A stretch of DNA of 64,000 bases from Paenibacillus sp. JNUCC-31 (GTDB taxonomy: Bacteria > Bacillota > Bacilli > Paenibacillales > Paenibacillaceae). Positions 35,177-44,778 of this stretch are shown here, piece by piece. The translations under genes were made by a program, and so were the position numbers. Under the pieces are notes generated by a model that worked only from the letters and a program-made list of their open reading frames with translations, had not been told where the DNA came from and made no database searches. The number at the start of each line of letters is the position of its first letter. The first letter of the stretch is position 1. The stretch is taken from assembly GCF_014844075.1 (NCBI RefSeq), contig NZ_CP062165.1:7006001-7070000 (forward strand). The letters are read 5' to 3'.

Positions 35177-36697
35177 ATGAAAAATAATTCGGTTTCAAAT
35201 GCCAGTGAACAAACGGAAAAAAGCGAACAGTCTACCTATGTGTCAAGTATTAAGGCAGCTATCGGTAAAATGCCTCAAAACGGAAATCCACTGGTTGCCC
35301 ATAAGTTTGGAGCCGATCCCTATGCCTTAGTGTTTAATAATCGGGTCTATTTGTATATGACAAGTGATACACTGGAGCACGATGCGGACGGACTTCCTCA
35401 GAATAACAGCTTCAAATCCATCAATCGGCTTACCATCATCTCCTCAGATGATTTGCTCAACTGGATCGACCACGGCGAAATTCAGGTTGCCGGACCGCAA
35501 GGTGCAGCTACATGGGCTACGCAATCCTGGGCGCCCGCTGCTGCCCATCAAATCATGGATGGTGAGGACCGATTTTTCCTGTATTTCTCCAATAATGGAA
35601 GCGGTATTGGGGTGCTGTCTGCTCCAAGTCCGGTAGGACCCTGGACAGATCCTATTGGTAAAGCACTCATTACCAGCGAGACTCCGGGGGTTGAAGGTGT
35701 GCCGTGGGTATTCGATCCGGCCGTGCTTGTCGATGATGATCACAGAGCTTATATCTATTTCGGGGGTGGAGTTCCGGAAGGAAAAGCAGAGAGGCCCGAC
35801 ACGGCAAGAGTCATGCCATTGGGAGAAGATATGACCAGTGTAGTAGGCCGGGCCAAGGTTATCCCTGCGCCGTACATGTTTGAGGATGCGGGGATACACA
35901 AATATAACAACATTTACTACTTCACGTACTGCTCCAATTTTCACGAAGGCATCCGCCCAGAGGGCAGTCCGCCGGCTGGTGAAATTGCTTATATGACAAG
36001 CGACCAGCCAATGGGACCTTGGACGTATAGAGGAAGTATTCTCAAAAATCCGGGGCACTTTTTTGGCGTCGGCGGCAATAACCATCATGCCATTTTTCAA
36101 TTTGCGGAGCACTGGTACATGGCTTATCACGCCCAGACTTTATCCCAAGCTCTGGATGTCCCTGACGGCTATCGTTCCACACATCTGAACCGAATTCACT
36201 TCGGTGAGTCTGACGGACACATCTATGAGATGGATGCAGATTATCAAGGGGTTGATCAGGTAAAGCTGTTTAACCCATTTCAGCGCGTAAATGCTGCGAC
36301 CATGGGATGGAGTGCGGGAGTGAAGACGGTGAGAGTCAACTCATATGGTACTGAATCTTCCCGTGATGAATCGGAGGTTATCGTCACGGATATGGAAAAT
36401 GGCAGCTGGATCGCTCTGTCAAAGGTTGATTTTGGTCATGAAGGAGCAGCCAGCTTTAGCGCAACGATCTCCAATAGCGGTACCGAGGGTTTTGTAGCCC
36501 TTCACCTGGATCATCCTGACGGACCATTAATCGGACAGCTTCTCATCCAAGCATCAGACATGAACCATACGTGGCAGGAATACTCAGCCCCAGTTACAGG
36601 CGCACAGGGCGTTCATGATTTATATATTGTGGTTGGTGGAAGAACGAATGAGAAGCCTCTCATTCACATGAGCCAATGGAGATTTGATCAAAAATAA
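35177..36697 (+). CDS. GH43 glycosidase with C-terminal CBM6-like domain
   Basis: 506 aa, no signal peptide, so intracellular. A five-bladed GH43 propeller (about residues 35-355) carries the catalytic-base Asp47 in FGADPYALVF, the pKa-modulating Asp in WVFDPAVLVDDD and the general-acid Glu in MFEDAGIHKYNN. A beta-sandwich (about residues 375-506) resembles CBM6 (SATISNSGTEGFVALHLDHP, ending HMSQWRF). The layout is like XynD-type arabinoxylan arabinofuranohydrolases. It probably removes arabinose from imported oligosaccharides. Divergent from its AraC regulator. The ATG follows TGGAGG. Confidence 0.9.
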   Translation: MKNNSVSNASEQTEKSEQSTYVSSIKAAIGKMPQNGNPLVAHKFGADPYALVFNNRVYLYMTSDTLEHDADGLPQNNSFKSINRLTIISSDDLLNWIDHGEIQVAGPQGAATWATQSWAPAAAHQIMDGEDRFFLYFSNNGSGIGVLSAPSPVGPWTDPIGKALITSETPGVEGVPWVFDPAVLVDDDHRAYIYFGGGVPEGKAERPDTARVMPLGEDMTSVVGRAKVIPAPYMFEDAGIHKYNNIYYFTYCSNFHEGIRPEGSPPAGEIAYMTSDQPMGPWTYRGSILKNPGHFFGVGGNNHHAIFQFAEHWYMAYHAQTLSQALDVPDGYRSTHLNRIHFGESDGHIYEMDADYQGVDQVKLFNPFQRVNAATMGWSAGVKTVRVNSYGTESSRDESEVIVTDMENGSWIALSKVDFGHEGAASFSATISNSGTEGFVALHLDHPDGPLIGQLLIQASDMNHTWQEYSAPVTGAQGVHDLYIVVGGRTNEKPLIHMSQWRFDQK

Positions 36698-36715
36698 GAT
36701 TGAACTTGACCATGG

Positions 36716-36748
36716 TTCCGCCGGCAATGAGCTTCCGGCGGAATTTTT
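36716..36748 (+). terminator. Terminator of the GH43-CBM6 gene
   Basis: TTCCGCCGG / CCGGCGGAA stem with a 10-nt loop and five T residues, between convergent genes. Confidence 0.9.
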
Positions 36749-36781
36749 ATGTCGATTGAAGGAGGATATTCTGCAAGCCCT

Positions 36782-37555
36782 TTAGGACGGAGACATGATG
36801 GATCTGCGATAACTGCGCGGTGTACAGCCGACCACTTGTCTGAATTGCCTGGAGAAATGCTCCACATTCCGATAACCGCAAAGTTCACTGATGTCTGAAA
36901 TTCTGGACTGGCCATGGATCAGTCTTTCTTTGGCGAGACGAATTCTGGATTGAATGACATCTTCCATACAGGAGATGCCAAATGTGGTCTTATATAATGA
37001 TTGCAGATAGCCTGGACTAAGATGAACATAGTCAGCCATGATAGAAACGCTCCATTCCAGGCCCGGATTGTGGTTAATGGCTTTCCGCAAATGAAGAAGA
37101 TCCTGATAATGAGGCTTATTTTCGATGGACTGAGAGGCTTCCAGAAGCTTGTTAAACATAATCCGAAACAAATAATCAATGGAGAGCTCACGGTAGTCAC
37201 ACTGAAGAAAATTTTCGGTAGCCAGCAATTGAAACAACTGATGACAATAACCGGGATCCGGAAGAAGAATGGGAGTGCCCAACGGGATAGCTGTTTCCAG
37301 TACATACGATTCATCGGAAAGAAAACGAACCCAGTCATTCACGTATTGATCCGAGCATGCACGATACATGATTTTCTGATAAGGCGGGTATAAGACGGCA
37401 CAATTGGCCGGATATGCTTTTATCTCACCGTTTACCCAGAATTCTGCTGGAGTCTGTGTAAGAATGAGAAGCCAGAAATCATGACCTTCGGGTATGTCAT
37501 AAATGAAATCAGCAGGATGAGCGGCATCGTAACCGACATAAAAAATAGTATTCAT
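36782..37555 (-). CDS. AraC family transcriptional regulator
   Basis: 257 aa from the ATG at 37555 (GGAG with 6-nt spacing). The N-terminal domain (about residues 1-140) is a divergent cupin-like sensor. The C-terminal DNA-binding domain has VSIMADYVHLSPGYLQSLY and ISDISELCGYRNVEHFSRQF, ending VVGCTPRSYRRS. It is divergent from the GH43 gene at 37732 across a gap of about 175 bp and is its probable regulator. The inducer is likely an arabinoxylan sugar (inference). Confidence 0.9.
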   Translation of the reverse strand: MNTIFYVGYDAAHPADFIYDIPEGHDFWLLILTQTPAEFWVNGEIKAYPANCAVLYPPYQKIMYRACSDQYVNDWVRFLSDESYVLETAIPLGTPILLPDPGYCHQLFQLLATENFLQCDYRELSIDYLFRIMFNKLLEASQSIENKPHYQDLLHLRKAINHNPGLEWSVSIMADYVHLSPGYLQSLYKTTFGISCMEDVIQSRIRLAKERLIHGQSRISDISELCGYRNVEHFSRQFRQVVGCTPRSYRRSIMSPS

Positions 37556-37731
37556 AAGATTCTCCAATCTTGGAATAGATCAATTTTGCGTTAGCATATA
37601 TCATTCTTTGAACGGCACTTCTATTCTATAATTTTAAGGGAAAACCATTAAGAAATCATTCATTAATCAGTAGAACCTTACGGCTATATCGACGGATAAG
37701 TCTTTGAAATGATCAATAAAGGGGACATATT

Positions 37732-39561
37732 ATGATAATATCAGAAGTGGAAAAGGAAAAGGAGTATCACTATATCCTCTCCTATACCCGTTCTCCTCAA
37801 GAAAAAAAGATCTACGCACCCAGGCTTGCCTACAGCATGCACCTTGCCTACAGTGAAGATGGATCAAATTACCGTGCGCTCAACCATAACTCAGGTGTAT
37901 TGTTTGCAAAGGCAACGGAAAATGAGAATGGCACCTTGAATGCCAAAAGTTTGCATAATCCATATATATTCATTCTTCAAGATGGTACATATGGCGTTGT
38001 TGCAGTGCGAACAGAAGCCGAAGGACAACACGATACAGAGAGCAAGGGAGCTGTGTTGTTTTTTCATTCATCTGATCTGCTGCATTATAGAGAAATCGGT
38101 CTAATTGACCTGAAAGGCGGTGTACATGTCCATGACGTGATGTGTGAATATAATGAGTTAACCCATTCCAATGTGATCCGATGGAGAGATGAGCATGGCT
38201 GCTTTTTTCAAAATACGATGCAGAATCTCTTTCGCCTAACAAGTGCTTCCACCCCGACAAGGACAGAGGCATTTGTACTGACATCGGCATCCCCGGATAT
38301 TGAAGGAATCATTCCGCGCAATGTGCTTCGGGTTCCACGTCAAGTTGCACAGCGCGCAGTCCACCGACTAACACCGCCTGCTAATATAGCGATCCAAGTC
38401 CCGGACCGTATCATAGCCACATCCACTGAAGATTTGAAAGCGCTTAAGGCAATCGCAAAATACAGCGATGGTACGACTTCCCTCAAGAAAGTGGATTGGA
38501 ATGGGGACATGGTAACGTGGGAGGAGGAAGGCACTTATCTTGTGACAGGTACGGTTGTACAGGAGCATTATGCATTTCCCATCGCTGCCAACCGTGCAGA
38601 TCCCTGCATTACAAAATGGAAATCCAAGTACTATTTTGTAGCAACAAATGATGAAGATCATAACCAAACGCTGTATATTCGGGAATCGGATACGATAGCG
38701 GGTCTCGTTGAAGCCCGGGAAACCTTGATTCTGGACACCAGCACATATGACGATATTAAAGGTTTGTTGTGGGCGCCTGAGCTGCATATCATTGCAGATG
38801 AGTTATACCTTTTTCATGCAGCTACCTCGGGTGATTTTCTGAATGAAGAATGCCATGTGATGAAACTGAGAACTGGTGGTAACCCAACTCATGCAGCGGA
38901 TTGGTCCAGACCCCAGCGCGTGCTTCGAAATGATGGAACCTATCTGTGTGAAGCCGGAAAAGTAATTTCCCTCGACATGACGGTTTTTAAATGGAACGAT
39001 GAATATTATGCGTCGTGGTCTGAGCGCCAGTTTGTACCTGTAGATCGTGGAGCATGGCTTTACATTGCCAAACTTGATTCCAAAGAGCCATGGAGGTTGA
39101 GCAGTGAACCCGTCTTGTTGTCCAAACCGGATTACGGCTGGGCAAACAATCACACGTATGTCGATGAAGGGCCGTTCGCCCTCATCCGAAACGGCAAGCT
39201 GTTTTTAACATTTGCGAGTGCAGCTGTAGACGCCACCTATTGTGTAGGGCTTCTAACCCTGAATACAAATGGCGATTTGCTGAACCCGGAGCAATGGACA
39301 AAATGGAATTATCCTCTGTTAACTTCCAGGAGTGTTACAGGAGAATTTGGACCGGGACACAATTCCTATGTATTGGATGATGAAGGGATTACATGGAATG
39401 TTTACCATGCCAGACCCGGCTTGGATGCACCTCGTGCTTGCGGAATTCGCCGTGTCCATTTTGACATCGATGGATATCCGGTTCTGGATTTAACCGAGGA
39501 TCGCGATCTAAAACGAGAATTTGTTAATGTATCTGTTGAGGTAGTGGTGAAACATGACTAG
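37732..39561 (+). CDS. GH43 family glycosidase with N-terminal propeller-like region
   Basis: 609 aa, no signal peptide. The N-terminal half (about residues 1-280) repeats GH43-like blade patterns without the full catalytic set. The C-terminal half (about residues 285-600) has RADPCITKWKSKYYFVATND (base Asp), the LLWAPELHI motif, EAGKVISLDMTVFKWNDEYY and VDEGPFALIRNGKLFLTF (acid Glu). This architecture is seen in cytoplasmic alpha-L-arabinofuranosidase or exo-acting GH43 enzymes. The ATG follows AAAGGGGAC. The next GH43 gene starts 19 nt after its stop, so the two form an operon. Confidence 0.86.
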   Translation: MIISEVEKEKEYHYILSYTRSPQEKKIYAPRLAYSMHLAYSEDGSNYRALNHNSGVLFAKATENENGTLNAKSLHNPYIFILQDGTYGVVAVRTEAEGQHDTESKGAVLFFHSSDLLHYREIGLIDLKGGVHVHDVMCEYNELTHSNVIRWRDEHGCFFQNTMQNLFRLTSASTPTRTEAFVLTSASPDIEGIIPRNVLRVPRQVAQRAVHRLTPPANIAIQVPDRIIATSTEDLKALKAIAKYSDGTTSLKKVDWNGDMVTWEEEGTYLVTGTVVQEHYAFPIAANRADPCITKWKSKYYFVATNDEDHNQTLYIRESDTIAGLVEARETLILDTSTYDDIKGLLWAPELHIIADELYLFHAATSGDFLNEECHVMKLRTGGNPTHAADWSRPQRVLRNDGTYLCEAGKVISLDMTVFKWNDEYYASWSERQFVPVDRGAWLYIAKLDSKEPWRLSSEPVLLSKPDYGWANNHTYVDEGPFALIRNGKLFLTFASAAVDATYCVGLLTLNTNGDLLNPEQWTKWNYPLLTSRSVTGEFGPGHNSYVLDDEGITWNVYHARPGLDAPRACGIRRVHFDIDGYPVLDLTEDRDLKREFVNVSVEVVVKHD

Positions 39562-39580
39562 AAAGGGGAGAACAGAAAAT

Positions 39581-41134
39581 ATGTTTGCAAACCCGATTAT
39601 TTGGGCTGATTATCCGGATCTGGATGTGATTCGGGTCGATGATACCTATTATATGGTCAGTACAACGATGCATATGATGCCAGGCTGCGTCATCCTGCGA
39701 TCCTATGATTTGATTCATTGGGAGACCGCTACTTATGTGTACGATAGACTTGATGACACACCCGCCCAGCGTTTGGAGGAAGGCCAGCAGATTTACGGCA
39801 AAGGCATGTGGGCTGCCTCGCTTCGACGCCATAACGATACGTTCTACGTCATTTTTGTTGCCAATGATACGCAAAAGACATATTTGTACACTGCCCAGGA
39901 AATAACGGGTCCATGGACGAAGCAGTATGTGGAAGGTTTTTATCATGATTGCTCGCTGTTTTTTGACGATGATAATCGAGTTTACCTGATTCATGGAAAT
40001 GCCGAGATTTATCTGACTGAATTAAGTTCCGATCTCTCTGGACCCAAAGAGGGCGGAGTACATCGCATGATCGTAAAAGACAAACAGCCTTATTTCCTTG
40101 GCTATGAAGGTGCCCACTTCTATAAAATTAACGGGAAATATGTTGTGTTTCTGATCCACATTTCCAAGGCTTCCGGCAGAAGATCACAGGCTTGTTATAC
40201 GGCTGATTCACTGGAAGATGAGTTTGTTGGCGGGGAAGTATTCAATGATGATATGGGGTATTTCAATTCAGGGGTAGCCCAGGGAGGAATCGTAGATACG
40301 CCGGTCGGAGACTGGTATGCCATGCTGTTTCAGGATCATGGTGCCATCGGACGCATACCCGTGCTGGTCCCGCTGCACTTCGAGAACGATATTCCGGTGT
40401 TTGCCAAGCAAGCGCCGAAGCAAATCCTGATTCCGAGCACGAGACCGGATTATACATACAAACCTCTGGTTGGGAGCGACAGCTTTTATTATGAACCCGG
40501 CGATGACGGAAGTGTACGACTGAATGATTTTTGGCAATGGAACCATAGCCCGCACGATGACCTCTGGTCCGTTACCGACAAACCGGGCGTTTATCGAATT
40601 CAATCCGGTCATATTCGTCCCAATCTGACCTTTGCTGTTAATACGCTGACGCAGCGCGCAATGGGACCCGTATGTGAAGCCATTGTCACACTGGATGGAA
40701 GCGGCCTGAAGGACGGTGATTATGCAGGACTGTGTTTTTTGATTGGCACATATGGTTTGATTGCACTTACGAGGAATGAAGGCCGTTTTTATCTGGTCAT
40801 GCTGGCAAGAAGCAGTGAAGATTCAAGCATCTTCGGTAATCTGATCGATGCGGAGCCAGCCACCGAATACGCAAGAATCCCTATAGGGGAAACAGAAGTT
40901 AAGCTCAAGGCCATTGGGAATTTTGTGGACAATCAGGACGAGTGCACGTTCTTCTATCTGGAAGGCACGGAGTGGAAGCCGCTGGGTATCACTCACAAGA
41001 TGATTTATAAGCTGGATCATTTTATGGGATGCCGGATCGGGTTGTTTTTATATTCGACAACAATGATCGGGGGAATGGCTGATTTTTCGAATTTTGAATA
41101 TCAGGTGCTGCTGCCGGATAAGCAGAATGAATAG
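39581..41134 (+). CDS. GH43 beta-xylosidase / arabinofuranosidase
   Basis: 517 aa from the ATG at 39581 (GAAAGGGGAG upstream; the earlier ATG at 39554 overlaps the previous gene and has no site). N-terminal GH43 propeller with NPIIWADYPDLDVIRVDDTY (base Asp), YHDCSLFFDDDNRVYL (pKa Asp) and YEGAHFYKINGKY (acid Glu), the pattern of the GH43 subfamily 12 type. The C-terminal concanavalin-like domain (about residues 315-510) is typical of beta-xylosidases. Cytoplasmic; it probably cuts xylo- or arabino-oligosaccharides from the non-reducing end. Confidence 0.9.
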   Translation: MFANPIIWADYPDLDVIRVDDTYYMVSTTMHMMPGCVILRSYDLIHWETATYVYDRLDDTPAQRLEEGQQIYGKGMWAASLRRHNDTFYVIFVANDTQKTYLYTAQEITGPWTKQYVEGFYHDCSLFFDDDNRVYLIHGNAEIYLTELSSDLSGPKEGGVHRMIVKDKQPYFLGYEGAHFYKINGKYVVFLIHISKASGRRSQACYTADSLEDEFVGGEVFNDDMGYFNSGVAQGGIVDTPVGDWYAMLFQDHGAIGRIPVLVPLHFENDIPVFAKQAPKQILIPSTRPDYTYKPLVGSDSFYYEPGDDGSVRLNDFWQWNHSPHDDLWSVTDKPGVYRIQSGHIRPNLTFAVNTLTQRAMGPVCEAIVTLDGSGLKDGDYAGLCFLIGTYGLIALTRNEGRFYLVMLARSSEDSSIFGNLIDAEPATEYARIPIGETEVKLKAIGNFVDNQDECTFFYLEGTEWKPLGITHKMIYKLDHFMGCRIGLFLYSTTMIGGMADFSNFEYQVLLPDKQNE

Positions 41135-41139
41135 AATTG

Positions 41140-41166
41140 AAGTCGCCGAGCTGGCGACTTTTTTTA
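41140..41166 (+). terminator. Terminator of the GH43 pair
   Basis: AAGTCGCC / GGCGACTT stem with a 5-nt loop and seven T residues. Core identical to the terminator at 918-942. Confidence 0.93.
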
Positions 41167-41273
41167 ACAATATATTGACTCTTTCTGCTTCGGTGAAGCT
41201 ATTTCATGTACAATGAGAACAGATTCCAGTATCAGGAAAAAGCGTTTATTTCAGCCGAATAGGGGTGCATCAT

Positions 41274-42962
41274 ATGCGCATCACTGTATTAACCAAAACA
41301 AAATTGGTCGTCATTCTACTGCTCAGCGCATGCATACCAACAGGACATACGCGTGGATATTCGCAACAAGACTTTATTGGTATGGATGTGCAGGCTGCGG
41401 ATCATGAGCCGAATTTTGGAAAATACAGCTCTCCGGTGCAGGTATCTTTTGTCAGAGAAACAGGGGACGATCTGGAACAAATGATCAGCCAGCTGCCCGG
41501 GGAGACAATGCTGGACAATCGCTGGACCAGGTTATATGAGCAGGAGTTGGGGATTCAGCTTCAATATGACTGGATTGCCAAAGGAGATGTGTACGGACAG
41601 AAGCTGGGCGTCTCTCTTGCTGCCGGACGTATTCCTGACATTGTCAGGGTAAATCCATACCAGCTAAGGCAGTTGAGTAATGCAGGGCTAATTCAGGATC
41701 TGTCCGAAGTGTACCAAACCTATGCCTCTCCTCTTGCGAAGAGCATATTGGAAGCAGAAGGAAGTGGTCCGTTTGACGCGGCAACCATTGATGGCAAGTT
41801 GATGGCTATACCTGAAACGGCATCCTCCATTGAAACAGCCCAGTTCTTGTGGATCAGAACGGATTGGCTTAAACGCCTGCAACTTCATCCGCCTGTATCA
41901 ATAGAAGACGTGCTTGAGATTTCGAAAGCGTTTACAGATGGAGACCCCGACGGTAATGGTCAACGGGATACGTACGGACTTGCTTTAACGAATCATTTGT
42001 GGGACCCGGTCATGGGAGCTGCCGGCCTGATGGCCGGGTATGATGCATATCCGAATATTTGGATTAAAGATGCGGAGGGCAAGCTCGTATACGGAGGCAT
42101 ACAACCTGAAGTTCGAAAAGCGCTGCAAGTCTTGCAAAAAATGTACCTGGAGGGCCAGATTGACCCCGACTTTAGTTATAAAAAAGGAACAAATGAAGCA
42201 CGCCTGATCCAGAACGGAAAAATCGGCCTGCTTTATGGTGAACAATGGACTCCTTTTATGATCCAGTCGAGTCGGGAGAGCGATCCAAAAGCCGAATGGC
42301 AGGCTTTTCCCATCCCAGCAGCATCCGGTAGATTGGCCAAGGTGCCCCTTCGCACCAATACCTGGAAGTACTTCGCCGTTAGAAAAGATTACGCTCATCC
42401 TGAAGTCATCATGAAGCTCATGAATTTGCATTTGGAGACCAACTGGGGCGATCAGGCAGAGTACGAAACCTACTACAATGACGATTCCAAGGCCGTGTGG
42501 ATGCTCTCGCCAGTCACCCCTTTTCCAGGAACCAAAAACCTGGACGCCTATCGCCAAATTCAGGAAGCGAACCGCTCAGGGGATCTTTCGGTCCTCCAAG
42601 AGGAAGCATTGGCTATTCAAAAAAGAATTCAAGCTTACATCCATGAAGACGTGGAGAGCGGTTGGGGATGGAATCAAACCTATGGGTCGTCTGGAGCGTT
42701 CAGCATTGCTGATGGCTACGAAAGAAACGAACAGCTGCTATACGATCAATTCACGGGAGGAATTACAGATACGATGATTGATCGACAGATGATACTGAAT
42801 GATCTCCAGCTTGAAGCCTACCTGAATATTATTTTGGGCAGACCCATAGAAGAGTTCGATCAGTTTGTGACCAATTGGAAAATGTTGGGCGGAGATCAGA
42901 TCACAGCGGAGGTTAATGCGTGGCACGATACCAAAAATACAAAAACGGCATTGGAACGTTAA
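41274..42962 (+). CDS. Extracellular solute-binding lipoprotein linked to a sensor kinase
   Basis: 562 aa from the ATG at 41274 (AGGGGT with 7-nt spacing; the GTG at 41265 overlaps the site). The lipobox LLLSAC gives lipidated Cys20. Type 1 sugar-binding protein fold with the calcium-loop-like DGDPDGNGQRDTYGLAL and the hinge region GQIDPDFSYKKGTNEA. The length and the LplA/YtcQ-like pattern fit oligosaccharide-binding proteins. No permease is next to it; a YesM-type kinase starts 58 nt downstream. It likely senses an oligosaccharide and passes the signal to the kinase, as XylFII does for LytS. Confidence 0.88.
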   Translation: MRITVLTKTKLVVILLLSACIPTGHTRGYSQQDFIGMDVQAADHEPNFGKYSSPVQVSFVRETGDDLEQMISQLPGETMLDNRWTRLYEQELGIQLQYDWIAKGDVYGQKLGVSLAAGRIPDIVRVNPYQLRQLSNAGLIQDLSEVYQTYASPLAKSILEAEGSGPFDAATIDGKLMAIPETASSIETAQFLWIRTDWLKRLQLHPPVSIEDVLEISKAFTDGDPDGNGQRDTYGLALTNHLWDPVMGAAGLMAGYDAYPNIWIKDAEGKLVYGGIQPEVRKALQVLQKMYLEGQIDPDFSYKKGTNEARLIQNGKIGLLYGEQWTPFMIQSSRESDPKAEWQAFPIPAASGRLAKVPLRTNTWKYFAVRKDYAHPEVIMKLMNLHLETNWGDQAEYETYYNDDSKAVWMLSPVTPFPGTKNLDAYRQIQEANRSGDLSVLQEEALAIQKRIQAYIHEDVESGWGWNQTYGSSGAFSIADGYERNEQLLYDQFTGGITDTMIDRQMILNDLQLEAYLNIILGRPIEEFDQFVTNWKMLGGDQITAEVNAWHDTKNTKTALER

Positions 42963-43020
42963 ATCCCTCCTCAAGGGTGCGTTCAGGCAAGAAGGCAATC
43001 CGTATGCTGGAGGGGATGAG

Positions 43021-44778
43021 TTGATTAAATTCCCGGCCCAATCATGGCGCAGCAGCATCTTCGCACGACTGGTCGTGACCTATCTGATCTTTGTTCTTCC
43101 GCTAATCCTGTTAGGGACGTATCTGTACAACTGGAGTTATGACAATGCCAGCCAGGAAATATCATCATCAACGGAAAGACGGCTTGCCCGTTATCTCGAA
43201 GAACTGAATCGAGAAATGGAATGGATGGAGTTGCAGCAGTTTGACATTGTAGAAGACAGAAAGCTGAACAGGCTTGCCATTCTTTGGAACATGATGGATC
43301 AGGTAGATCGTCGAGAAACACTGAACTATCTGGCCGAAAGGCTGGCTACATTTAAAAATAGCAGTGTCTATATCAAGAATGTCCATGTGCATATTCGCAC
43401 GATTGGCAAAAGCGTCTCTGCTACCTACGGAATTGATGATTACAACAGCGATTCCTATAACTACTTCAGCTCAGGCGACCAGGGGAAAGGAACCCGTTTT
43501 AGAATAAAGGACGGTGGAATGAACCTGAGTGCCGTGAAGCAGGCTGGAAAAAAGGGAGAGGCTCCGTTATTCGCGGTCCAGGTTGAGCTGGATACAGAAC
43601 AATTTCAACATGCACTGACCCAGCTTAATCTTTACTCTGACAGCGGTTCTTTCCTGATGGAGGAAAAAACGGGTCTTATCATTACAGACCTTTCGCAGCA
43701 TGATTTTATCCTCTCTGAATATCGCGACCATATAGCCAAGAAAGACTATGGTGCATTTCAGGTGAAGGTGGATGGCATACGCTATTATGTCAGTCAGAGC
43801 CGTATGGAGCCTCTCGGCTTGTCTGTAGCCACGTATTTGCCGGAAGAGAGTGTGAAGAGGCCACTCAGCAAGTTCTATCATTGGGCCTGGTTGTTTGCCA
43901 TTACATCATTTGTTGCTATTTCGGCCTTCCTATATTCCAGTTATAAGCTCATCCACATTCCTCTGCTTTTGCTCGTCAAAAGGTTTAAAAAAATGGAGAC
44001 CGGGGTGCTGGATATTCCTATCGTGCACGAGCGTAAGGATGAGTTTGGCTTCCTGTATACCCGTTTTAATCAGATGCTTGAGAAGCTTCAGTTGCTGATC
44101 GATCGGGATTTCAAACAAACGATGATGACGCAGCGTGCCGAATTGAAGCAGCTTCAGTCCCAGATTAATCCCCACTTTTTATATAACAGTTTCTTTATCC
44201 TCAATTCACTTGCAAGAACAGGGGATACGGAGCGAATTGAACAATTCACCAACATGCTTGGCGAATATTTCAGGTTTATTACCCGGAACGAAACGGATCA
44301 GGTAAGGCTGGAAGAAGAGGCATCCCATTCACGGATTTATACCGAAATCCAGAAGCTGCGTTTCTCCAGACGCATACAGGCAGATTTCGGGGATTTGCCA
44401 ATGACAATGGAGCGCATTCGTGTTCCCCGATTGATCATACAACCAATCATTGAGAATGCTTATGAGCACAGTCTGGAAAAAATGACCGATCCGGGCATGC
44501 TTCGAGTTCGGTTTGGCATCAAGGAACAGATCGCAGAGATTAGTGTGGAGGACAATGGCCATGAATTGGAGGATCACCATATTGAGGCGCTTCAACGACG
44601 TATACTGGAAAAAAGCGACTCGGATGAAATGACCGGTTTAATAAACATCCATCGACGCCTGGTGCTGACATACGGGGAAGAAAGCGGGTTGTTTTTGACA
44701 AGAAGTGAACTGTCGGGATTAAAGGTCACAATCCGAATTCATTTGGAAGGAAGGGAAGATGGATGTATCGACTTTTGA
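43021..44778 (+). CDS. YesM-type sensor histidine kinase
   Basis: 585 aa from TTG at 43021, chosen for CTGGAGGGG just upstream; the frame continues back into the binding-protein gene. TM1 (about residues 16-38), an extracytoplasmic Cache-like sensor (about residues 40-285), TM2 (about residues 290-312), HAMP, the His_kinase box QINPHFLYNSFFILNSLA with His385, and a C-terminal HATPase (IIENAYEHSLEKM, VEDNGHELEDHH). LytS/YesM-family kinases in this genus respond to carbohydrates. The 3' end overlaps the YesN gene by 16 nt. Confidence 0.93.
   Translation: MIKFPAQSWRSSIFARLVVTYLIFVLPLILLGTYLYNWSYDNASQEISSSTERRLARYLEELNREMEWMELQQFDIVEDRKLNRLAILWNMMDQVDRRETLNYLAERLATFKNSSVYIKNVHVHIRTIGKSVSATYGIDDYNSDSYNYFSSGDQGKGTRFRIKDGGMNLSAVKQAGKKGEAPLFAVQVELDTEQFQHALTQLNLYSDSGSFLMEEKTGLIITDLSQHDFILSEYRDHIAKKDYGAFQVKVDGIRYYVSQSRMEPLGLSVATYLPEESVKRPLSKFYHWAWLFAITSFVAISAFLYSSYKLIHIPLLLLVKRFKKMETGVLDIPIVHERKDEFGFLYTRFNQMLEKLQLLIDRDFKQTMMTQRAELKQLQSQINPHFLYNSFFILNSLARTGDTERIEQFTNMLGEYFRFITRNETDQVRLEEEASHSRIYTEIQKLRFSRRIQADFGDLPMTMERIRVPRLIIQPIIENAYEHSLEKMTDPGMLRVRFGIKEQIAEISVEDNGHELEDHHIEALQRRILEKSDSDEMTGLINIHRRLVLTYGEESGLFLTRSELSGLKVTIRIHLEGREDGCIDF

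Noticed and set aside
35444..36130. Long minus-strand ORF (228 aa) opposite the GH43-CBM6 gene
   Set aside because: Fully antisense to a gene with intact catalytic motifs; composition is that of a shadow frame, and no ribosome site or family motif is seen. Similar shadows at 51255-51983, 54669-55145, 57805-58512 and 60822-61499 were rejected for the same reason.
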